A DNA stretch of 64,000 bases from DASPKT01 sp035626475. GTDB lineage: Bacteria > Pseudomonadota > Alphaproteobacteria > Azospirillales > Azospirillaceae. The notes below the pieces were generated by a model. The model saw nothing but the letters and a program-made list of their open reading frames with translations. It was not told the DNA's origin and made no database searches. The position numbers and the translations under genes are program-made. Positions 1 to 9,106 of the stretch are shown piece after piece (within the stretch, counting starts at the first letter, position 1; each line of letters begins with the position of its first letter). The DNA is taken from contig DASPNP010000016.1 in NCBI GenBank assembly GCA_035626475.1, forward strand, positions 24,366 through 88,365. Direction: 5' to 3'.

Positions 1-58
1 TTGCCATGATGCCTGTGGGGCTGTTAAGCAGGGCCACCTTTCCCCGGGAAACCCGACC

Positions 59-643
59 GTGATCATCAAGCCCCTCTACGACTGGACCATGCGTCTGGCC
101 GGCAGCCGGCACGCGCTCTGGGCGCTGGCCGCCGTCTCCTTCGCGGAGAGCAGCTTCTTCCCCATCCCGCCCGACATCATGCTGATCCCCATGGTGCTGG
201 CGGCCCGGGAGCGGGCCTTTCTGCTGGCCGGGGTCTGTACCGTCGCTTCGGTGATCGGCGGCTATTTCGGCTACGCGATCGGCTATTTCCTGTTCGAGAG
301 CATCGGCCGCTGGGTCTTCGACACCTACGGGCTGATGGCCGCCTACGAGGCGATGAAGGCCGATTTCGACCAGTACGGCGCCTGGATCATCATCGCCAAG
401 GGCATGACGCCCATCCCCTACAAGCTGCTGACCATCGCCAGCGGCATGACCCAGTTCGACCTGCTGGAGTTCAGCGTCGCCTCGGTGATCTCGCGCTCCA
501 TGCGGTTCTTCCTGGTGGCGGCGCTTCTGTGGAAGTATGGCGAGCCGATCCGCGCCTTCGTGGAGAAGCGCCTGACCCTGCTGACCACCATCTTTCTGAT
601 CCTCCTGGTGGGCGGCTTCGCGGTCGTGAAGTTCATCCACTAG
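59..643 (+). CDS. YqaA/DedA-like (SNARE-associated family) inner-membrane protein
   Basis: A 194-residue polytopic membrane protein starting at a GTG. The N-terminal half carries the family-typical segment FAESSFFPIPPDIMLIPM (roughly residues 28-45). A glycine-rich hydrophobic stretch follows (about 65-82), then the conserved GMTPIPYKLLTIASG region near residue 115-130, and the protein ends in a hydrophobic anchor. These features place it in the YqaA branch of the SNARE-associated/DedA family, whose members are linked to envelope homeostasis and lipid or small-molecule movement; the substrate here cannot be read from sequence. The binding-protein gene downstream begins 16 bp after the stop, so the two may be co-transcribed. 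No strong ribosome binding site precedes the GTG, so the exact start is uncertain. Confidence 0.85.
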   Translation: MIIKPLYDWTMRLAGSRHALWALAAVSFAESSFFPIPPDIMLIPMVLAARERAFLLAGVCTVASVIGGYFGYAIGYFLFESIGRWVFDTYGLMAAYEAMKADFDQYGAWIIIAKGMTPIPYKLLTIASGMTQFDLLEFSVASVISRSMRFFLVAALLWKYGEPIRAFVEKRLTLLTTIFLILLVGGFAVVKFIH

Positions 644-658
644 GGGTTCCCCGTCCCG

Positions 659-1756
659 ATGTCCGCCCTGCGCCTGCCCGCCCTCGCCCTCCTCGCGGCG
701 CTGCTGCCGTCCCTGGCCCATGCCGAGACCCGGGTAGGCTTCGCCGCCCCGCTGAGCGGCCCGGTCGCCGCCGTGGGCGAGCATCTGCGCCGGGGCGCGG
801 AACAGGCGGTGGCCGACATCAACGCGGCCGGCGGCGTATTGGGGGAGAAGCTGGCGCTGACCGTGGCCGACGATGCCGGCGTGGCGAACCAGGCCGTGGC
901 CGTCGCCAACCGGCTGGTCACCGGCGGCGCGGTCATGGTGGTGGGGCACCTGCAGACCGGCACGACCATCCCCGCCTCCCGCGTCTATGCCGAGGAGGGG
1001 GTGGTGGTCATCACCCCCACCGCCAGCTCGCCCGAGGTGACGGCCGGGGGCCTCGACACCGTGTTCCGCACCTGCGGCCGCGACGACCAGCAGGGCGAGG
1101 TCGCCGGCGCCTGGCTGGCGCGTCAATACAAGGGCCGCAAGGTGGCGCTGGTCCATGACCAGACCACCTACGGCAAGGGCTTGGCCGACGCGGTCAAGGC
1201 CGCCATGAACCGCCAGGGCCTGACCGAGGCGCTGTACGGCAGCCTCACCTCGGGCGAGCGCGACTTCACCGCCCTGGTCACACGGCTGAAGGCGGCTGAG
1301 GTCGACGCCGTGTTCTTCGGCGGCGTCTATGCCGACGCGGGGCTGCTGGTCCGCCAGGCGCGCGAGGCCGGTCTGGCGGCGCAGTTCGTCTCCGGCGACA
1401 CGCTGGCCACCGACGAGTTCTGGGCCATCGCGGGCGAAGCCGGCGAGGGGCTGCTGATGACCTACGGCGCCGACGTGCTGGGCGGCACCGCGGCCCGGGA
1501 CGTCGTCGCCCGCTTCAGGGCGGCGGGCTACGACCCCGCCCCTTATGCGCTCTATTCCTACGCCGCCCTGCAGGTCTGGGCGCAGGCGGCGGAGAAGGCC
1601 AAGTCGACCGACGGGCCGAAGGTCGCCGCCGCGCTGCGCCAGGGCGAGTACCAGACCGTGCTGGGCCCGATCTCATACGACTCTCGCGGCGACCGGACCA
1701 AGGCCGACTACGTCATGTACCGCTGGAGCAAGGGCAGGTTCGCGCCGCTGCCCTGA
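659..1756 (+). CDS. Branched-chain amino acid-type ABC transporter periplasmic binding protein (LivK/Leu-binding fold), orphan
   Basis: 365 residues with a cleavable signal peptide (hydrophobic run, SLAHA/ETRV, cleavage near residue 22). The mature part is a type I periplasmic binding protein: the opening GFAAPLSGPVAAVGE and the GVLGEKLALTVADDAG segment are hallmarks of the LivK/Receptor-family ligand-binding fold. No permease or ATPase gene is adjacent, so it either feeds a transporter encoded elsewhere or acts as a ligand sensor. A close paralogue sits at 30529-31701; both contain FRTCGRDDQQG and GERDFTALVTRLKAA, so they derive from one duplication. The ligand is unknown; family members bind branched-chain amino acids, amides or aromatic acids. 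Confidence 0.9.
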   Translation: MSALRLPALALLAALLPSLAHAETRVGFAAPLSGPVAAVGEHLRRGAEQAVADINAAGGVLGEKLALTVADDAGVANQAVAVANRLVTGGAVMVVGHLQTGTTIPASRVYAEEGVVVITPTASSPEVTAGGLDTVFRTCGRDDQQGEVAGAWLARQYKGRKVALVHDQTTYGKGLADAVKAAMNRQGLTEALYGSLTSGERDFTALVTRLKAAEVDAVFFGGVYADAGLLVRQAREAGLAAQFVSGDTLATDEFWAIAGEAGEGLLMTYGADVLGGTAARDVVARFRAAGYDPAPYALYSYAALQVWAQAAEKAKSTDGPKVAAALRQGEYQTVLGPISYDSRGDRTKADYVMYRWSKGRFAPLP

Positions 1757-1825
1757 CGCCGTTCGGAACCCGCCGCCCATACATCAGGTTCTCCTGAACC
1801 AGAGTAGATGAGGACGGAGGCGACC

Positions 1826-2437
1826 ATGGACGGCGCCGGACGGGCGACGGGGCGGAGCGGGACGGACGGGCAGGCGCCGGGCGGGCGGGCGCATGTCCGG
1901 CGCGGCGGGCCGGTGGCGCCGCCGGCGCATCCGCCGGGGCTGAGTTCGGTGCTGGAGCGCAACATCCAGGCGCTGCACCGCCGACGGCGTGAGGAGGAGC
2001 GGCGGGCCGGCCTGCAGGAGAAGGTGGCCGAGGCCATCACCCGCTTCACCGGCAGCATGCTTTTCGTTTACCTCCACCTCGCCTTCTTCGGCTTCTGGAT
2101 CGTGGCGAACCTGGGCTGGATCCCCGGCGTGCCCAAGTGGGACGAGAGCTTCGTCGTGCTGGCCATGTGGGCGTCGGTGGAGGCGATCTTCCTCTCCACC
2201 TTCGTGCTCATCAGCCAGAACCGCATGCAGGCGCAGGCCGACAAGCGCGCCGATCTGGATTTGCAGATCAGTCTGCTGGCCGAGCACGAGGTGACCAAGC
2301 TGGTCACCATGGTCTCCGCCCTCACCAATCATTTCGGCATCCGCACCGACGCCGACGACGAGCTGCACGAGATCACCCAGGACGTCGCCCCCGACGCCGT
2401 GCTGGACGAGATCGAGGCGACCCGGCCGGAGGGGTGA
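1826..2437 (+). CDS. DUF1003 family membrane protein
   Basis: About 203 residues from the ATG at 1826. An upstream in-frame ATG at 1808 exists, but GGACGGAGG at 1812-1820 is well spaced for 1826. The first 60 residues are low-complexity, Gly/Arg-rich and probably cytosolic. Two hydrophobic segments follow (FVYLHLAFFGFWIVANLGW and SFVVLAMWASVEAIFLSTFVLISQNRMQ), then an amphipathic tail with DLQISLLAEHEVTKLVTMV, the standard DUF1003 signature. The family has no established biochemical function; members are small inner-membrane proteins in many proteobacteria. It appears to be a single-gene unit with a family A repeat just downstream. Confidence 0.85.
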   Translation: MDGAGRATGRSGTDGQAPGGRAHVRRGGPVAPPAHPPGLSSVLERNIQALHRRRREEERRAGLQEKVAEAITRFTGSMLFVYLHLAFFGFWIVANLGWIPGVPKWDESFVVLAMWASVEAIFLSTFVLISQNRMQAQADKRADLDLQISLLAEHEVTKLVTMVSALTNHFGIRTDADDELHEITQDVAPDAVLDEIEATRPEG

Positions 2438-2481
2438 GGGTCGAGTGGAGGTCGGAGATAGGCCGTGCCGCTTCACCTTCC

Positions 2482-2696
2482 CCGTCACCCCGGCGCAGGC
2501 CGGGGCCCAGGGGTTGCAGCGGGATGCGCCAGATGCAGCACCGGTGTGGTTCGTAGGTCGCATGGAGCCGCAGGCGTAATGCGACACTCCGGCCGGAGCA
2601 TGTCGCATTGCGCTGCGCTCCATGCGACCTGAGGCATGCTTCATCGACCCTGGATTGCTGCAACCCCTGGGTCCCGGCCTGCGCCGGGATGACGGT
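2482..2696. repeat. Dispersed inverted repeat, family A copy 1 (with inner palindrome module)
   Basis: The outer arms are inverted copies of CCGTCAYCCCGGCGCAGGCC followed by CCCAGGGGTTGCAG (2482-2518 and about 2659-2695). Between them a second inverted repeat (GTAGGTCGCATGGAGC at 2553-2568, its partner at 2617-2630) encloses AATGCGACA, a perfect palindrome CTCCGGCCGGAG and the complementary TGTCGCATT. It fills the gap between DUF1003 and the convergent crotonase gene and could fold into a long nested hairpin at both transcript ends. Confidence 0.85.
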
Positions 2697-2749
2697 TGGG
2701 GTGGGGCCGACGGTGGAGACCTACTGGATTGGCGGCGCCATCCGCCCCA

Positions 2750-3568
2750 TCACCGCCCCTCGAACACCGGCTTGGCCTTGGCCGCGAAGGCTTCGAAGGC
2801 GATGCGGAAGTCGGCGGTCTGCATGCAGATGGCCTGGGCCTGGGCCTCGGCCTCGATCGCCTGGTCCAGGCCCATGTTCCATTCCTGGTTCAGCATGGTC
2901 TTGGTCATCATGTGGGCGAAGCGCGGGCCGGCCATCAGCATGCGGGCATACTCCTCGGCCCGGGCGTGCAGGCGATCCGCCTCCACCAGCTCGTTCCAGA
3001 AGCCCCAGGCCTGGCCCTCTTCGGCGGTCATCACCCGGCCGGAATAGAGCAGCTCGGCCGCGCGGCCCTGGCCGATGATGCGGGGCAGGATCGCGCAGGC
3101 GCCCATGTCGCAGCCGGCCAGCCCCACCCGGGTGAAGAGGAAGGCGCACTTGGCCGTGGGGGCCGCGAAGCGCAGGTCGGACGCCATGGCGATGATGGCG
3201 CCGGCGCCGACGCAGATGCCCTCCACCGCCGACAGCACCGGCTGCGGGCAGGCGCGGATCGCCTTCACCAGATCGCCGGTCATGCGGGTGAAGGCCAGTA
3301 GCTCCTTCATGTCCATCTTGGTCAGCGGCTCGATGATCTCGAACACGTCGCCGCCGGAGCAGAAATTGCCCCCGGCCCCCGAGATCACCACCGCCTGCAC
3401 CTCGTCGACGCGGTAGACCAGCCCGCGGAAGAAGTCGCGCAGCTCGGCATAGCTCTCGAAGGTCAGCGGGTTCTTCTTCTCCGGCCGGTCCAGCGTCACC
3501 CGCGCCAGCCCGTCGGCGATCTCCAGGCGGAAATGCTGGGCGGTGGTGGGTGCGTCGGCCATGGTCAT
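2750..3568 (-). CDS. Enoyl-CoA hydratase/isomerase (crotonase) family protein of the 2-aminobenzoyl-CoA cluster
   Basis: 272 residues with the crotonase core: RVTLDRPEKKNPLTFESYAELRDFF, the oxyanion-hole block SGAGGNFCSGGD (about 65-76) and VEGICVGAGAIIAMASDLRFAAP. By eye alignment to mitochondrial enoyl-CoA hydratase, both catalytic glutamate positions are replaced (an Ile in GAGAIIA, and Thr/Arg in FLFTRVGLAG). It may therefore catalyse hydrolysis, isomerisation or ring opening rather than simple hydration. The family includes ring hydrolases such as BadI-type enzymes. The start is the ATG at 3568 with GGGGGA just upstream; a second ATG is two codons in. It is divergent from the thiolase gene, and the 63-bp spacer contains a palindrome shared with two other cluster promoters. 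Confidence 0.85.
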   Translation of the reverse strand: MTMADAPTTAQHFRLEIADGLARVTLDRPEKKNPLTFESYAELRDFFRGLVYRVDEVQAVVISGAGGNFCSGGDVFEIIEPLTKMDMKELLAFTRMTGDLVKAIRACPQPVLSAVEGICVGAGAIIAMASDLRFAAPTAKCAFLFTRVGLAGCDMGACAILPRIIGQGRAAELLYSGRVMTAEEGQAWGFWNELVEADRLHARAEEYARMLMAGPRFAHMMTKTMLNQEWNMGLDQAIEAEAQAQAICMQTADFRIAFEAFAAKAKPVFEGR

Positions 3569-3586
3569 AGTCTCCCCCGAGAGATG

Positions 3587-3600
3587 GTTTAGGGTTAAAC
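3587..3600. promoter_or_regulatory. Candidate operator A (GTTTAGGGTTAAAC) between crotonase and thiolase
   Basis: A near-perfect 14-bp palindrome with arms GTTTA and TAAAC, 19 bp before the crotonase ATG and 32 bp before the thiolase ATG, so one bound protein could control both. The same motif recurs before the monooxygenase gene (11432-11447) and the ligase gene (13854-13867). The MarR regulator inside the cluster is the obvious candidate ligand; binding is inferred. Confidence 0.6.
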
Positions 3601-3631
3601 TATCGGCCCGCCCCCGGCATGGGAAGATTCC

Positions 3632-4825
3632 ATGAGCGACGCCTACATCTGCGCCTATGTCCGCACCCCCATCGGCCGGCAGGGCGGCGCCCTGTCCCCG
3701 GTGCGGCCCGACGATCTGGCGGCGCACGCCATCCGCGCGCTGCTGGGCCGGGCTCCCGGCCTCGACCCCGCCGCCATCGACGAGGTGGCGCTGGGCTGCG
3801 CCAACCAAGCGGGGGAGGATAACCGCAACGTCGCGCGCATGGCGGCGCTGCTGGCAGGGCTGCCGGTCGAGGTGCCGGGCGTGACGCTGAACCGGCTCTG
3901 CGCCTCGGGGCTGGAGGCGGTAATTCATGGCGCCCGCGCCATCCGGCTGGGCGAGGCGGAAGTGGTCGTGGCCGGCGGGGTGGAGAGCATGACGCGGGCG
4001 CCCTGGGTCATGGCGAAGCCTGACCAGCCCTTCTCCCGCTCGCCCGAGATCCACGACACGACCATCGGCTGGCGCTTCGTCAACCCCGCCCTGGCGGCAG
4101 CATACGGCACCCACGCCATGCCCGAGACGGCGGAGGAGGTGGCGGCGCGGTACGGCGTGTCCCGCCCCGACCAGGATGCCTACGCGCTGCGCAGCCAGGA
4201 ACGCGCCGCCGCGTCGGAGGCTTGGCGCGCGGGCGAGATCGCGCCCGTCACCGTGCGCCAGGGCAAGGCGGAGGTGGCGGTCGAGCGCGACGAGCATCCG
4301 CGCGCCACGTCGATCGAGAAGCTGGCGGCGCTGAAGCCGATCCTGCGCGAGGGCGGCACGGTGACGGCGGGCAACGCCTCGGGCGTCAATGACGGCGCCG
4401 CCGCCCTGCTGCTGGCCGGCGAGGCGGCGGTGAAGCGCTTCGGGCTCACTCCCCTGGCCCGCGTGGTGGGCGCCGCCAGCGCCGGGGTGGAGCCGCGCGT
4501 GATGGGCATCGGCCCGGTGCCCGCCACGGCCAAGCTGCTGGCCCGCCACGGCCTCTCCGTCGCCGACCTCGACCTGATCGAGCTGAACGAGGCCTTCGCC
4601 GCCCAGGTCCTGGCCTGCACCCGCGCCTGGGGCCTGCCCGACGACACCGGTGTGGTGAACCCGCGCGGCGGCGGCATCGCTCTGGGCCACCCGCTGGGCA
4701 TGACCGGCGCCCGCATCGCCGGGGCCGCCGCGCGGGGGATCGCCGAGGGCGGCGGCCGTCGCGCGCTGGCGACGCTCTGCGTCGGCGTCGGCCAGGGCGT
4801 GGCGCTGCTGCTGGAGCGGGTTTGA
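3632..4825 (+). CDS. Acetyl-CoA acyltransferase (thiolase, PcaF/FadA type)
   Basis: 397 residues, the usual thiolase length. The nucleophilic cysteine is Cys90 in TLNRLCASGLEAV. His353 lies in GGGIALGHPLGMTGAR, and Cys383 in TLCVGVGQG provides the second catalytic cysteine, so the active site is complete. The enzyme would cleave the terminal 3-oxoacyl-CoA of the pathway with CoA, releasing acetyl-CoA. It is divergent from the crotonase gene and shares its promoter region with candidate operator A. It is the only gene of the putative catabolic cluster on the plus strand. Confidence 0.95.
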   Translation: MSDAYICAYVRTPIGRQGGALSPVRPDDLAAHAIRALLGRAPGLDPAAIDEVALGCANQAGEDNRNVARMAALLAGLPVEVPGVTLNRLCASGLEAVIHGARAIRLGEAEVVVAGGVESMTRAPWVMAKPDQPFSRSPEIHDTTIGWRFVNPALAAAYGTHAMPETAEEVAARYGVSRPDQDAYALRSQERAAASEAWRAGEIAPVTVRQGKAEVAVERDEHPRATSIEKLAALKPILREGGTVTAGNASGVNDGAAALLLAGEAAVKRFGLTPLARVVGAASAGVEPRVMGIGPVPATAKLLARHGLSVADLDLIELNEAFAAQVLACTRAWGLPDDTGVVNPRGGGIALGHPLGMTGARIAGAAARGIAEGGGRRALATLCVGVGQGVALLLERV

Positions 4826-4867
4826 GGCGAGTATTCCTCTGCCACAGAGAGGGAGCAGTGCCCATCG

Positions 4868-4910
4868 GGCCGAACTGCCGTCCCCTCTCCCGGGGGGAGA
4901 GGGGGCACAG
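4868..4910. repeat. Short family C-like GC-rich hairpin
   Basis: The stretch with CCCCTCTCCC followed by GGGGGGAGAGGGG forms a compact hairpin 45 bp downstream of the thiolase stop. It resembles one arm of the family C repeats elsewhere in the window and may act as a 3' transcript end, although no T-run follows. Confidence 0.5.
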
Positions 4911-5023
4911 CGGTGCCGACGCTTCGGCAAGCCTGCCCTGCCCGGGAAGAACAGGTATGCCCGCCGACCCGGTGCTAATCTCACCATTAACATCCCGGCC
5001 CAATGCTCGGACGGAGGAGCCCC

Positions 5024-5614
5024 ATGAGCCCAGACACGCTGCTGGCCCTCGCCGTCTACGCCTTCGTCGCCTCGGTTACACCGGGGCCGAACAATTTCAT
5101 GGTGCTGGCGTCCGGCGCCAATTTCGGGCTGGTGCGCACGCTGCCGCAGGTGTTCGGGATCACGCTGGGCTACGGCTTCCTGCTGCTGGCGGTGGGGCTG
5201 GGGCTGGGCGCGCTGCTGTCGGCGGTGCCGGCGCTGCATTTGGGGCTGAAGATCGGCGGCGCCCTCTATCTCCTGTACCTCGCCTGGCGCATCGCCATGG
5301 CCCGCAGCATGGGCGGTGAGGCGGAGGCGCGGCCGCCCAACTTCCTGGAGGCGGCCGGCTTCCAGTGGATCAATCCCAAGGGCTGGGTGGTGGCGCTGAG
5401 CGCCATGGCCGTCTACGCCGACCCGGCGCACCCGTTCCTGACCGTTGTCATCGTCGCCGGGGTATTCGTGGTGGTGGCGACCCCGGCCGTGCTGGTCTGG
5501 GCCGGCTGCGGCGTGGCGCTGAGGGGATTCCTGTCCGATCCTATCAGGCTGAAATGGTTCAACATCGCCATGGGCGCCGCCCTGGCGGCGACGCTGTGGC
5601 CGATGCTGCGGTGA
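5024..5614 (+). CDS. LysE/RhtB family amino acid exporter
   Basis: 196 residues with about six hydrophobic segments. The N-terminal SVTPGPNNFMVLASGANFG motif and GAAYL-like GGALYLLYLAWRIA block are diagnostic of LysE-type translocators, which export amino acids or related metabolites. The start is set at the ATG at 5024 because GGAGGA sits 5-6 bp upstream; an in-frame ATG at 5003 has no such site. The NPKGW segment in the middle is also conserved. It lies between the thiolase and the rest of the aromatic cluster, so it might export an amino-aromatic intermediate, but that is only a suggestion from position. Confidence 0.9.
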   Translation: MSPDTLLALAVYAFVASVTPGPNNFMVLASGANFGLVRTLPQVFGITLGYGFLLLAVGLGLGALLSAVPALHLGLKIGGALYLLYLAWRIAMARSMGGEAEARPPNFLEAAGFQWINPKGWVVALSAMAVYADPAHPFLTVVIVAGVFVVVATPAVLVWAGCGVALRGFLSDPIRLKWFNIAMGAALAATLWPMLR

Positions 5615-5665
5615 CGAATGCAAGGGAACCGCTGGTCTGGTTCTCACCGGCGGCCACCCCTCTGA

Positions 5666-5828
5666 ACCGTCATCCCGGCGCAGGCCGGGACCCAGGGGTT
5701 GCAGTGGGATGCGAGCGATGCAGCGCTCCCTACCATCCATCGATAATCTCTTCTGGAGTGCATGGGCGTGCTTCATCGACGGCGCATGGCTGCAACCACT
5801 GGTTCCCGGCTTTCGCCGGGATGACGGA
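5666..5828. repeat. Dispersed inverted repeat, family A copy 2 (no inner palindrome)
   Basis: Outer arms as in copy 1: ACCGTCATCCCGGCGCAGG with CCCAGGGGTTGCAG on the left and the inverted TGCAACCACTGGTTCCCGG with GATGACGG on the right. The interior is an unrelated sequence without the GTAGGTCGCATGGAG module. Confidence 0.8.
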
Positions 5829-5883
5829 TGGTGAGGTCTCAGCCCCCCAGCAATCATCTAACGGACCCTTGGGCCCGCCAGCC

Positions 5884-6284
5884 TCATTCCGGCAGCACCG
5901 CCGTGCCCTCGATCTCCACCTTGGCGCGGGGCTCGACCAGGGCGACCACCTGGACCAGGGTCATGGCCGGGAAGTTGCGGCCCATGATGTCGCGGTAGAT
6001 TGGGCCGAGGTCTTTCAGGCAGGCGCGGTAGGCCTCGATGTCCGTGACGTACCAGGTGAGGCGGGCGATGTGCTCGGGCCCGCCGCCGGCGGCGCGCACG
6101 ACGGCCACCACGTTCGCCAGCGCCTGACGCACCTGGCCGAGGAAATCGTCCGTCTCGAACACGCAGTCGGCGTTCCAGCCGATCTGGCCGCCGGTCAGCA
6201 CGAATGTCCCGCGCGCGGCGATGCCGTTGGCGTAGCCCTTGGGCTTGGCCCAGCCGGGCGGCTGCAGGATGCGGAAATCGGCGC

Positions 6285-6288
<4 letters not shown>
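5884..6288 (-). CDS. RidA/YjgF/UK114 family protein, probable enamine/imine deaminase of the pathway
   Basis: 134 residues with the RidA fold signature: an N-terminal YANGIAARGTFVLTGGQIGW block, HIARLTWYVTDIEAYRACL, and the C-terminal EPRAKVEIEGTAVLPE, which includes the conserved arginine expected to bind the substrate carboxylate. RidA proteins hydrolyse reactive enamines/imines to ketones plus ammonia. In a 2-aminobenzoyl-CoA pathway the reduced ring carries exactly such an amino-enoyl group, so this protein is a good candidate for the deamination step. Its start codon overlaps the acyl-CoA dehydrogenase stop by 4 bp (ATGA), which indicates translational coupling. It is the last gene of the leftward operon. 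Confidence 0.9.
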
Positions 6289-7450
<1,162 letters not shown>

Positions 7451-7454
<4 letters not shown>

Positions 7455-8188
7455 GGGGTGGTCTCCCGGGGCGTTTGCGTCTCCTCAGCTCGCGCATCCA
7501 TTCCCCCTCTCCCAGCGGGAGAGGGCGGGGGTGAGGGGGTAAGAGGGTCGGGGAGAGGCACTTCATTGAAGTTCGCCCCTGCTCCGCGATCCCGTACCCC
7601 CTCTCCCTGTCCCTCTCCCCCTGGGAGAGGGGACGGCAAAGCGGACTGCGGCGCTGTTGGAAGCCGATCGGAGGGAGGGGTGAGGCTGCGGCGGACGCTG
7701 TCCTTGGCCCGGCCCAGCAGATCCATCAGGGTGGCGGCATCGCGGTCTGATAGGCCGGCGAAGGCGGCGGCGATCCATTCCTCGTGCCGCGCCGCCATGC
7801 GCTCGAACTCCTGACGGCCCTTGGGCGTGAGGGCGACCAGCTGGGTGCGCTTGTCCTCCTTCGCCCGGCTGCGCAGCACCAGCCCCTCCTCCACCAGCCG
7901 TTCGGCGAGGCCGGTGACATTGCCGTTCGAAACCATCAGCCGGCGCGACAGGTCGCCCATGGTCAGCGCTCCGTTGGCCTTGTGCAATGCCGCCAGGAAG
8001 TCGAAGCGCGGCAGGGTGGTGTCGAAGGCGACGCGCAGATTGCCGCGCACCTCGTTCTCCACCAGCGTGGTCAGGCTCAGCAGCCGCAGCCAGAGGCGCA
8101 GGTCGCGATGGTCGCCGGGCCGGGCGGCGGTCTCGTGGTCGATGTATCGTTCCGGTTCCGGAACGGCCTGCTCCAGGGCGTCGCTCAC
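7451..8188 (-). CDS. MarR family transcriptional regulator with repeat-derived C-terminal tail
   Basis: 245 residues from a GTG at 8188 that overlaps the SDR stop. Residues about 30-165 are a normal MarR domain (LVENEVRGNLRVAFDTTLPRFDFLAALHKANGALTMGDLSRRLMVSNGNVTGLAERLVEEG, followed by the DKRTQ wing). Family members usually stop near here. The remaining 80 or so residues are Pro/Gly-rich, and about 45 of them are the in-frame translation of a family C repeat (7499-7635). The frame still closes with an ATGA overlap to the acyl-CoA dehydrogenase gene. It is the likely controller of the cluster, probably releasing DNA on binding an aryl-CoA intermediate; ligand and operator are inferred. Confidence 0.85.
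7499..7635. repeat. Family C repeat inside the marR coding region
   Basis: Two hairpin units (CCCTCTCCCAGCGGGAGAGGG near 7503-7527 and the CCCCCTCTCC...GGGAGAGGGG unit near 7596-7632) of the kind found between genes elsewhere. Here they lie within the open reading frame of the MarR gene and keep it open. Confidence 0.75.
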
Positions 8189-8931
8189 GTCACCTCCCCC
8201 CCGTTCACGCCGATCGACTGGCCGGTGATGCCTGATGAGCCCGGGCCGCAGAGCCAGAGCACGGCCGCCGCCACCTCCGCGGGCGCCACGGCGCGGCCCT
8301 GCGGCACGGCGGCCAGCATGCGGGCGAGCGCGTCCTCCTCCGAGAGGCCGGTCTTGGCCCTGACATTGGCGACGCTGTCGCGCAGCAGGTCGGTGTCGGC
8401 ATAGCCGGGACAGACCGCGTTCACCGTCACGCCCGATTTCGCGACCTCCACCGCCAGGGCGCGGGTCAGGCCGATGACGGCGTGCTTGGCGGCGCAGTAA
8501 TGCGCGACATAGGCATAGCCCTTCTGACCGGCGGTGCTGGCGATATTGACCACCCGGCCCCAGCCCCGCTCCACCATGCCGGGCAGCACGGCCTGGGTGG
8601 CGGTGAAGGCGCTCATCAGGTTCAAATCGAGCATGCGCCGGAGGTCCGACTCCTCCAGCCGCTTGAAGGGCTTGCTGTCGGCGCCGCCCGCATTGTTGAC
8701 CAGGATGTCGATCGCGCCCGCCGCCGCCACGGCCGTGCGCAGGGCCGGCCCGTCGGTCACGTCCGCCACGGTCCAGCCGGCGCCGATGCGCTCCGCCGCC
8801 GCGCGCAGGCTCTCTTCCGTGCGGCCGAGGATCGTCACTCGCGCCCCGGCGCCGGCCAGCGCCTCGGCGATGGCGAGGCCGATGCCGCGGCTGCCGCCGG
8901 TGATGAGGGCGTGCTTTCCGCCGAGGCTCAT
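8185..8931 (-). CDS. SDR family 3-hydroxyacyl-CoA dehydrogenase-type oxidoreductase
   Basis: 248 residues with the classical short-chain dehydrogenase layout: TGGSRGIG cofactor loop (about 11-18), NNAG (about 78-81), the catalytic Ser in VVNIASTAG and the YCAAK Tyr/Lys pair near residues 150-155, and VNAVCPGYADT behind. In this context it most likely oxidises the 3-hydroxyacyl-CoA formed after hydration, before thiolysis. Its stop overlaps the GTG start of the MarR gene. A family B repeat separates it from the upstream monooxygenase gene, but no promoter-like sequence is evident there, so read-through from that gene is plausible. Confidence 0.9.
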   Translation of the reverse strand: MSLGGKHALITGGSRGIGLAIAEALAGAGARVTILGRTEESLRAAAERIGAGWTVADVTDGPALRTAVAAAGAIDILVNNAGGADSKPFKRLEESDLRRMLDLNLMSAFTATQAVLPGMVERGWGRVVNIASTAGQKGYAYVAHYCAAKHAVIGLTRALAVEVAKSGVTVNAVCPGYADTDLLRDSVANVRAKTGLSEEDALARMLAAVPQGRAVAPAEVAAAVLWLCGPGSSGITGQSIGVNGGEVT

Positions 8932-8961
8932 GGGATCGCCTCCGCGAGCGGCTGGGGCGTG

Positions 8962-9085
8962 GTGCGTCCTTCGACAAGCTCAGGATGAGGGAAGGGGGAT
9001 GCCAGGCACTCCCGATCTCTGCCGGTGCAAGCTTGGCTGGGAGCAGCAACAACCCCCTCATGCTGAGCCTGTCGAAGCACGCACC
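8962..9085. repeat. Dispersed inverted repeat, family B copy 1
   Basis: The left arm is GTGCGTCC then TTCGACAAGCTCAGGATGAG; the right arm is the inverted CCTCATGCTGAGCCTGTCG with AAGCACGCAC. It sits between the SDR and monooxygenase genes inside the presumed operon. Confidence 0.85.
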
Positions 9086-9106
9086 CCATCATCGCTGCCA
9101 TGCCCC

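Noticed and set aside
3569..5857. Upstream extension of the crotonase frame to a very long protein
   Set aside because: The extension runs antisense through the thiolase and LysE genes and lacks domain signals; a good ribosome binding site marks the ATG at 3568.
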